NCBI RefSeq assembly: GCF_022234545.1
Contig: NZ_JAIEUI010000028.1
Location: 29,716-93,715, forward strand
DNA length: 64,000 nt
Reading direction: 5' to 3'
DNA from: Paenibacillus piscarius
GTDB lineage: Bacteria; Bacillota; Bacilli; Paenibacillales; Paenibacillaceae
Part shown: positions 60,111 to 64,000 of the stretch, one piece after another
Layout: each line of letters starts with the position of its first letter
Numbering within the stretch: position 1 is the first letter of the stretch
The notes under the pieces: generated by a model
Database searches by the model: none
The model's input: only the letters and a program-made list of their open reading frames with translations
What the model was told of the DNA's origin: nothing
Position numbers and translations under genes: made by a program

Positions 60111-60353
60111 GCGCGCCAGCAAAATGTATGCTGTTTTCCGCATACATTCGGGCTACATGCCTGCGCGTCAGCAAATGTATACTGTTTTTCGCATACATTC
60201 AGGCCTATATGCCTGCGCGCCAGCAAATGTATGCTGTTTTTCACATACATTCGGGCTACATGCCTGCGCGTCAGCAAATGTATACTGTTTTCCGCATACA
60301 TTCGGGCTACATGCCTGCGCGCCAGCAAATGTATGCTGTTTTTCACATACATA
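60111..60353 (+). repeat. five tandem 51-52 bp hairpin repeats
   Basis: Units start GCGCGYCAGC at 60111, 60163, 60215, 60266 and 60317. Each carries AAATGTATG (or AAATGTATA), a T-rich loop and CATACATT, a 7-9 base stem, then CGGGCTACATGCCT. Period and layout match the array at 45969-46424, and the first unit of that array also uses ATGTATGC. The array ends just before the stop codon of the minus-strand acyl-CoA ligase (60359), so it lies at that gene's 3' end. Confidence 0.92.
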
Positions 60354-60358
60354 ATTTT

Positions 60359-61948
60359 TTATTCCGCAGCCTTCTTCTCCTGCTCGCGCAGCTCGACTCT
60401 GCGGATTTTGCCGGAGGTTGTCTTCGGAAGATCTGTAATGTATTCAATCTTGCGCGGGTACTTGTAAGGGGCGGTCTGTTCCTTCACGTGGGATTGCAGC
60501 TCCTGGGTCAGCTCGGATGAGCCGGTGTGGCCGTCCTTCAGTACAATGAACGCCTTGACGACCGATCCGCGGATCTCATCAGGGCTGGCCACCACCGCGC
60601 ACTCCTTCACCAGCGTATGCTTCATCAGCGCCTCTTCCACCTCGAACGGCCCGATCGTGTAGCCTGAGCTGATGATGATGTCATCGCCGCGGCCCTCGAA
60701 CCAGAAGTAGCCGTCCTCATCCTTGCGCGCCCGGTCGCCGGTGACGAAGTACTCTCCATGCGAGCTGTTCGCCTTGCGCTCAGGGTCCTTGTAGTACTGC
60801 TGGAACAGGGCCGGCATACTCAGATGCACAGCGATGTCCCCGACCACTCCAGCCGGCAGCGGCTGACCCTCCTCATCGATAACTTCTACAATGCCCGGCG
60901 CAATCGACTTGCCCATCGAGCCGATGCGGATCGGTTCATCCTTCAGCGCGGCAATGATCAGCGTGCTCTCGGTTTGTCCGTATCCGTCGCGGATAGTAAG
61001 ATTGAAGTGCTGCTGGAAGGTATGAATAACCTCCTGGTTGAGCGGTTCCCCGGCGGATACCGCACAGCGCAGATGCGACAGGTCGAATTGCGCCAGCCCT
61101 TCCGTCTTGGCCATCAGGCGGTATTCGGTCGGTGTGCAGCACAGCACCTGAATCTGCTCGTCCTGCAGCAGCTGCAGATAGCGCTCCGGATGGAAGGGGC
61201 CGTTATAGACGAAGCCGGTCGCCCCGTTGCCGAGTACTGTCAGGAACGGACTCCAGATCCACTTCTGCCAGCCTGGTGCGGCAGTGGCCCAGATCGTATC
61301 CGATTCGCGGATGTCGAACCAGAGCGAGGAGGTGATCCGCAGATGAGCATAGCCCCAGCCATGTGTGTGCACGACAGCCTTCGGATTGCCGGTTGTGCCG
61401 GAGGTATAAGCGAGAATGGCAATATCGTCCCGGCGGCTGGCAACGGCAGGGAAGGCATCGGCCTGTCCTTCCATCAGTCCCTCAAGATCCAGCCAGCCCG
61501 CTTCGGGCTCCCCTTCTCCGGCGGAGACCGACAGACGGTAATCCAGCGCAGGCAGATCTTCGGCGATCTTGTTGACTTCGCCGGTGGCTTCGGACCAGAC
61601 GATCACTGCCCGGGCTTCGGAATGGCGCAGCCGGTAGGACAGATCCTTGGCCCGCAGCATCTCTGAAGAAGGAATCACAGCCAGCCCCAGCTTCAGGCAA
61701 GCGAGATATATGGCGTATGCGATAATCCGGCGGGGAACCATAACCAGAACCCGGTCCCCTTGCTTCAGGCCAAGCTTATTCAGCCCGCCGGCCAGGCGGT
61801 TCGCCTGGGCCATCATTGCCCCGTAGGTGATGGTCTCCAGACTTCCGCTCTCGTGGAGCCATTTAAGAGCAATCTTGTCTTCAGGATGGCGCTCCATCTC
61901 CGAAGTGAGATTGTAGTATTCAGGTGCAATCCAGCGTTGATAATCCAA
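60359..61948 (-). CDS. acyl-CoA/acetyl-CoA synthetase, AMP-forming (YtcI-like)
   Basis: A 529-residue AMP-dependent ligase that activates a fatty or short-chain acid to acyl-CoA. Motifs in order: LAYTSGTTGNPKAVVHTHGW (A3 P-loop), RDGYGQTES, YFVTGDRARKDEDGYFWFEGR and the catalytic Lys514 in TTSGKIRR. The length and motifs fit acetyl/medium-chain acyl-CoA ligases of the B. subtilis YtcI type. AGGAGAGG lies upstream of the ATG. Its 3' end meets the repeat array within five bases of the stop. Confidence 0.9.
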   Translation of the reverse strand: MDYQRWIAPEYYNLTSEMERHPEDKIALKWLHESGSLETITYGAMMAQANRLAGGLNKLGLKQGDRVLVMVPRRIIAYAIYLACLKLGLAVIPSSEMLRAKDLSYRLRHSEARAVIVWSEATGEVNKIAEDLPALDYRLSVSAGEGEPEAGWLDLEGLMEGQADAFPAVASRRDDIAILAYTSGTTGNPKAVVHTHGWGYAHLRITSSLWFDIRESDTIWATAAPGWQKWIWSPFLTVLGNGATGFVYNGPFHPERYLQLLQDEQIQVLCCTPTEYRLMAKTEGLAQFDLSHLRCAVSAGEPLNQEVIHTFQQHFNLTIRDGYGQTESTLIIAALKDEPIRIGSMGKSIAPGIVEVIDEEGQPLPAGVVGDIAVHLSMPALFQQYYKDPERKANSSHGEYFVTGDRARKDEDGYFWFEGRGDDIIISSGYTIGPFEVEEALMKHTLVKECAVVASPDEIRGSVVKAFIVLKDGHTGSSELTQELQSHVKEQTAPYKYPRKIEYITDLPKTTSGKIRRVELREQEKKAAE

Positions 61949-62137
61949 ATGAACCTCTCCTATATGAACGTGATGTTGTTTCGGTTACCTACAGTATAGC
62001 ATGTTCTCCTAGTACCAGATGCTAATTGCCCGAAGGCTACCGGAGAATGTTCTGTGACAGTTATTCTTGAGGCATTCCGGGTACATTATTAATTACAGCC
62101 CTTCATATAATGAAGCGGCAGAAAGCAGGCAGGGACC

Positions 62138-62677
62138 ATGAAAGAACAACCGATCATTAATGAGACAGAATTTAATGAGATATTCGCGATTATGGAAGCT
62201 TCTTTTCCGGTAAGTGAGATCAGGACCCGCAGCGGCCAGCAGGCTTTGCTGAATCATCCTTATTACCACCTGTACACCCGCAGGAATGAGGAAGGGCAGA
62301 TACTGGCTTTTTTGGCGGCATGGGAATTACCAGAACTGCGGTTTGTTGAACATATTGCCGTCAATCCTGAGGTACGGAGCGGGGGCATAGGGAGGGAATT
62401 GATGAGCGGCTTCTTGGCCCGGTCGGACAAGCCGGTGCTGCTTGAGGTAGAGCCGCCGGATGGTGAGCTGGAGCAGCGGCGCATCGGATTTTACGAGCGG
62501 CTGGGCTTTTACCTGAATCCCTATGAATATGTGCAGCCGCCGCTGCGTGCCGGACAGGCCGATCTGCCGCTGCATATCATGACCTATCCTGAGCCGGTTA
62601 CAGTGGAACAGTTCGAGCGGTTCAGGGAGCTTTTGTACACAGAGGTGTATGGGGTGGATGCGCGGAGCAGAGTCTAG
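62138..62677 (+). CDS. GNAT acetyltransferase
   Basis: A 179-residue GNAT protein with the start EFNEIFAIMEASFPVSEIRTRSGQ, core EHIAVNPEVRSGGIGRELMSGF (acetyl-CoA loop) and late motif GFYERLGFYLNPYEYVQPPL. The segment before the core, EARTRSGQ-like, resembles the GCN5-type enzymes common in Bacilli. It is single, 188 bases downstream of the divergent acyl-CoA ligase start, in front of the stalk-domain protein. Substrate unknown. Confidence 0.85.
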   Translation: MKEQPIINETEFNEIFAIMEASFPVSEIRTRSGQQALLNHPYYHLYTRRNEEGQILAFLAAWELPELRFVEHIAVNPEVRSGGIGRELMSGFLARSDKPVLLEVEPPDGELEQRRIGFYERLGFYLNPYEYVQPPLRAGQADLPLHIMTYPEPVTVEQFERFRELLYTEVYGVDARSRV

Positions 62678-62802
62678 CGGCCGGTTATAGCTTGAATTAC
62701 TTCTTTACAATCCGGATACAAGTTGGAAACAAGTTAATGGTTTAATACAGATATAGCAAGGAACACACCAACCAACAACATACACAAGGGAGACGATATT
62801 CA

Positions 62803-63519
62803 ATGAAAAGCAAAAAAATGATCATAGCCACTATGGTATTCGGAATGACTGTTACCGGCGCAGCAGGTGTATATGCAGGGACCAATATGGAGAGAATCAG
62901 CGCTTATCTGAACCACAGCATCGGCTTCAAAGTAAACGGAGCGGCCTACAAGCCAGTGGATAACAACGGCAAAACTTTAGCGCCTATCACTTATAAGGAT
63001 ACAACGTACCTTCCGGTGCGGGCGATGGCCGATGCACTGAAGGTACCGGTCACGTTCAATCCTTCTACTAATGAAGTTATTCTGGGCAGCGGTTCGGCAA
63101 CACCGGCACCGGATAACGGTTCAGCAGTGAAGCTGACGGCAGTACAATACAGCGCAGCGCAGAAAGAGCAGATTACTAAGGCATTCGCGAACTTCCAGGG
63201 CTTCGAGACGGCGTATGCTCCAACCCAGATGACCAGCGGAGACGCCTTCCAGAAGGTTGCGGGCGGAGATGACGGCGTAAGCTTCCTGTTTACAAAGATG
63301 CGTGTGAACGTGTCGCCGCGTGATTACTCTTATGATTATGACGGCACGACTGTGAAGCTCTCTAACGGAACGGAAGCGAAATGGTATACGCCTTCAGATA
63401 TCCCGATGCTGACCTTTAAGCTGGCAGACCGGTTTGTGACCATCAGCTCTCCGGACAAGTCGCTAAGCAAAGCACAAATCGAGAAGGTAGCTGTAGGTGT
63501 TGAGAAGCTGAGTAAATAA
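62803..63519 (+). CDS. secreted copper-amine-oxidase-like stalk-domain protein
   Basis: A 238-residue exported protein. Residues 1-25 are a signal peptide (MKSKKMIIATMVFGMTVTGAAGVYA). Next comes a Cu_amine_oxidN1/stalk domain (about 35-105): HSIGFKVNGAAYKPVDNNGKTL, ITYKDTTYLPVRAMADALKVPVTFNPSTNEVILG. This small beta-alpha unit is very common on Paenibacillus surface proteins and is not an oxidase. A Pro/Ala linker and a C-terminal region of unknown fold (about 115-238) follow. GGGAGACG precedes the ATG. Confidence 0.88.
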   Translation: MKSKKMIIATMVFGMTVTGAAGVYAGTNMERISAYLNHSIGFKVNGAAYKPVDNNGKTLAPITYKDTTYLPVRAMADALKVPVTFNPSTNEVILGSGSATPAPDNGSAVKLTAVQYSAAQKEQITKAFANFQGFETAYAPTQMTSGDAFQKVAGGDDGVSFLFTKMRVNVSPRDYSYDYDGTTVKLSNGTEAKWYTPSDIPMLTFKLADRFVTISSPDKSLSKAQIEKVAVGVEKLSK

Positions 63520-63532
63520 AATTTCCAGGCAA

Positions 63533-63563
63533 AAGGGATGTCCCCGCGGACATCCCTTCTATT
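63533..63563 (+). terminator. terminator after the stalk-domain gene
   Basis: AAGGGATGTCC and GGACATCCCTT form a perfect 11-base stem over CCGC, followed by CTATT. Confidence 0.9.
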
Positions 63564-63605
63564 GTTGTGCGGTGAATGCGTGTATCCGATGGACTGATTA
63601 ATGCT

Positions 63606-63731
63606 CTATTTGTTGCTGCTATGCTGTTTGTTTGCCAGTCGTGCACCCGGTGTTCCTTTGCCCCGGTTTCTGTTCTTCTGCGCTTTCCGCTGGTTCTCCT
63701 GGAATTTCTCTACGAATTCATGCGTGTTCAT
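63606..63731 (-). CDS. DUF4023-family micro-protein
   Basis: A 41-residue basic protein starting MNTHEFVEKFQENQRKAQKN and ending NKQHSSNK, with RNRGKGTPG between. Length, the start THEFVEK and the basic PG-containing tail fit DUF4023, a family of tiny proteins in Bacillales of unknown function. AGGAGG lies seven bases before the ATG at 63731. A 72-codon hydrophobic frame on the opposite strand covers the same bases and has no ribosome site. Confidence 0.85.
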   Translation of the reverse strand: MNTHEFVEKFQENQRKAQKNRNRGKGTPGARLANKQHSSNK

Positions 63732-63834
63732 CGCAAGCCTCCTGTTTAATGGTGTGTTATGGATGTTCTTGCCCTTACTCTGTCCAATTCACTCGACCCT
63801 AATGCACATCAAGAAATAGAGAGCAAAAAAATGC

Positions 63835-63863
63835 TTGCAACTCATATTCGTCCATGGTATATT
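63835..63863 (+). promoter_or_regulatory. rRNA operon promoter P1
   Basis: TTGCAA (63835-63840), 17 bases, TATATT (63858-63863), preceded by an A-rich tract (GAGCAAAAAAATGC) that may act as an UP element. It points out of the window towards a probable 16S rRNA gene. Confidence 0.8.
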
Positions 63864-63920
63864 CTATTTCTGGCCGCGAAACATCAACGCTTGGTTCGAA
63901 AAGAGATTGAAAAAAAGAGC

Positions 63921-63949
63921 TTGCATTGATCGCCTGGATGTGATATATT
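63921..63949 (+). promoter_or_regulatory. rRNA operon promoter P2
   Basis: TTGCAT (63921-63926), 17 bases, TATATT (63944-63949), again after an A-rich tract (GATTGAAAAAAAGAGC). Same -10 and spacer as P1, 86 bases apart, as in tandem rrn promoters of Bacillales. Confidence 0.82.
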
Positions 63950-64000
63950 ATAAGAGTTGCTGGTGACGAGAACATCGCCGCCGACAACGAGCTTGATCTT
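63950..64000 (+). other. start of an rRNA operon leader (precursor 16S), cut by the window edge
   Basis: The sequence AACGAGCTTGATCTT at the very end matches the stretch that in Paenibacillus runs into TTTGAAAACTGAACAA, an antiterminator (boxA-like) region before 16S rRNA. No rRNA gene is inside the window. Confidence 0.65.

Noticed and set aside
63601..63819. 72-codon hydrophobic frame on the plus strand
   Set aside because: It is the antisense of the DUF4023-like gene, which has a good ribosome site; this frame has none.

Overview
The window looks like chromosomal DNA of a Paenibacillus-type bacterium (Bacillales). Genes carry strong AAGGAGG-type ribosome binding sites and GTG/TTG starts occur. 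Coding GC is moderately high, intergenic DNA is AT-rich, lipoprotein signals are Gram-positive, and many families are typical of Paenibacillus: a GH11 xylanase, YesM/YesN two-component pairs, MalFG-type sugar permeases without their own ATPase, a paeninodin-type lasso peptide locus and DUF4023. No tRNA, complete rRNA, insertion sequence, prophage or CRISPR array was found. The last 170 bases hold tandem rRNA-type promoters pointing out of the window.

Layout. 0-11.6 kb: a partial HEAT-repeat protein, small acetyltransferases, a ROK regulator followed by a sorbitol/xylitol-type dehydrogenase, a secreted GH11 xylanase with a cre site in its promoter, a lipoprotein with a degenerate formylglycine-enzyme fold, a membrane glycosyltransferase overlapping a small lipoprotein gene, a ClbS/DfsB-type protein, a histidine phosphatase, and an AraC/GyrI regulator with an acetyltransferase. 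11.8-17 kb (minus strand): a heterodimeric ABC exporter with one degenerate ATP site, and a DUF4003 protein. 17-27 kb: a GH94-type phosphorylase, a 1677-residue helicase-nuclease that may be a one-gene anti-phage system, an aldo-keto reductase and a short-chain dehydrogenase. 27-30 kb: a LolD/FtsX-type ABC pair. 30.9-36.8 kb: a complete oppABCDF-type peptide importer. 36.9-40 kb: a PIG-V-like mannosyltransferase, a YgjP-type metallopeptidase and an acetyltransferase.

40.2-47.7 kb is the most distinctive part. It is a lasso peptide cluster: cyclase, a 41-residue precursor, an HprK-like kinase, a PqqD-type recognition protein, a leader peptidase and an ABC exporter, with a convergent nucleotidyltransferase. 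The precursor core closely resembles paeninodin. It has Ala1 and Asp9 for the ring and a C-terminal Ser that the kinase would phosphorylate. The exporter gene runs directly into nine tandem copies of a 51-bp hairpin repeat. A related 51-52 bp array lies at 60.1 kb, and a single related unit at 26.8 kb.

47.8-57.8 kb is a carbohydrate uptake locus: a secreted propeller-like protein, two sugar permeases, an FAD oxidoreductase with a probable galactose-binding-like C-terminal domain, a YesM/YesN pair and a sugar-binding lipoprotein. The promoters of the first permease and of the binding protein share a 38-bp element at the same distance from an extended -10, probably the response-regulator target. 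57.8-64 kb holds a quinone-oxidoreductase-like gene, a HEAT protein, a SUKH/SMI1-like protein, an acyl-CoA ligase, an acetyltransferase, a copper-amine-oxidase-like stalk protein, DUF4023 and the rRNA promoter region.
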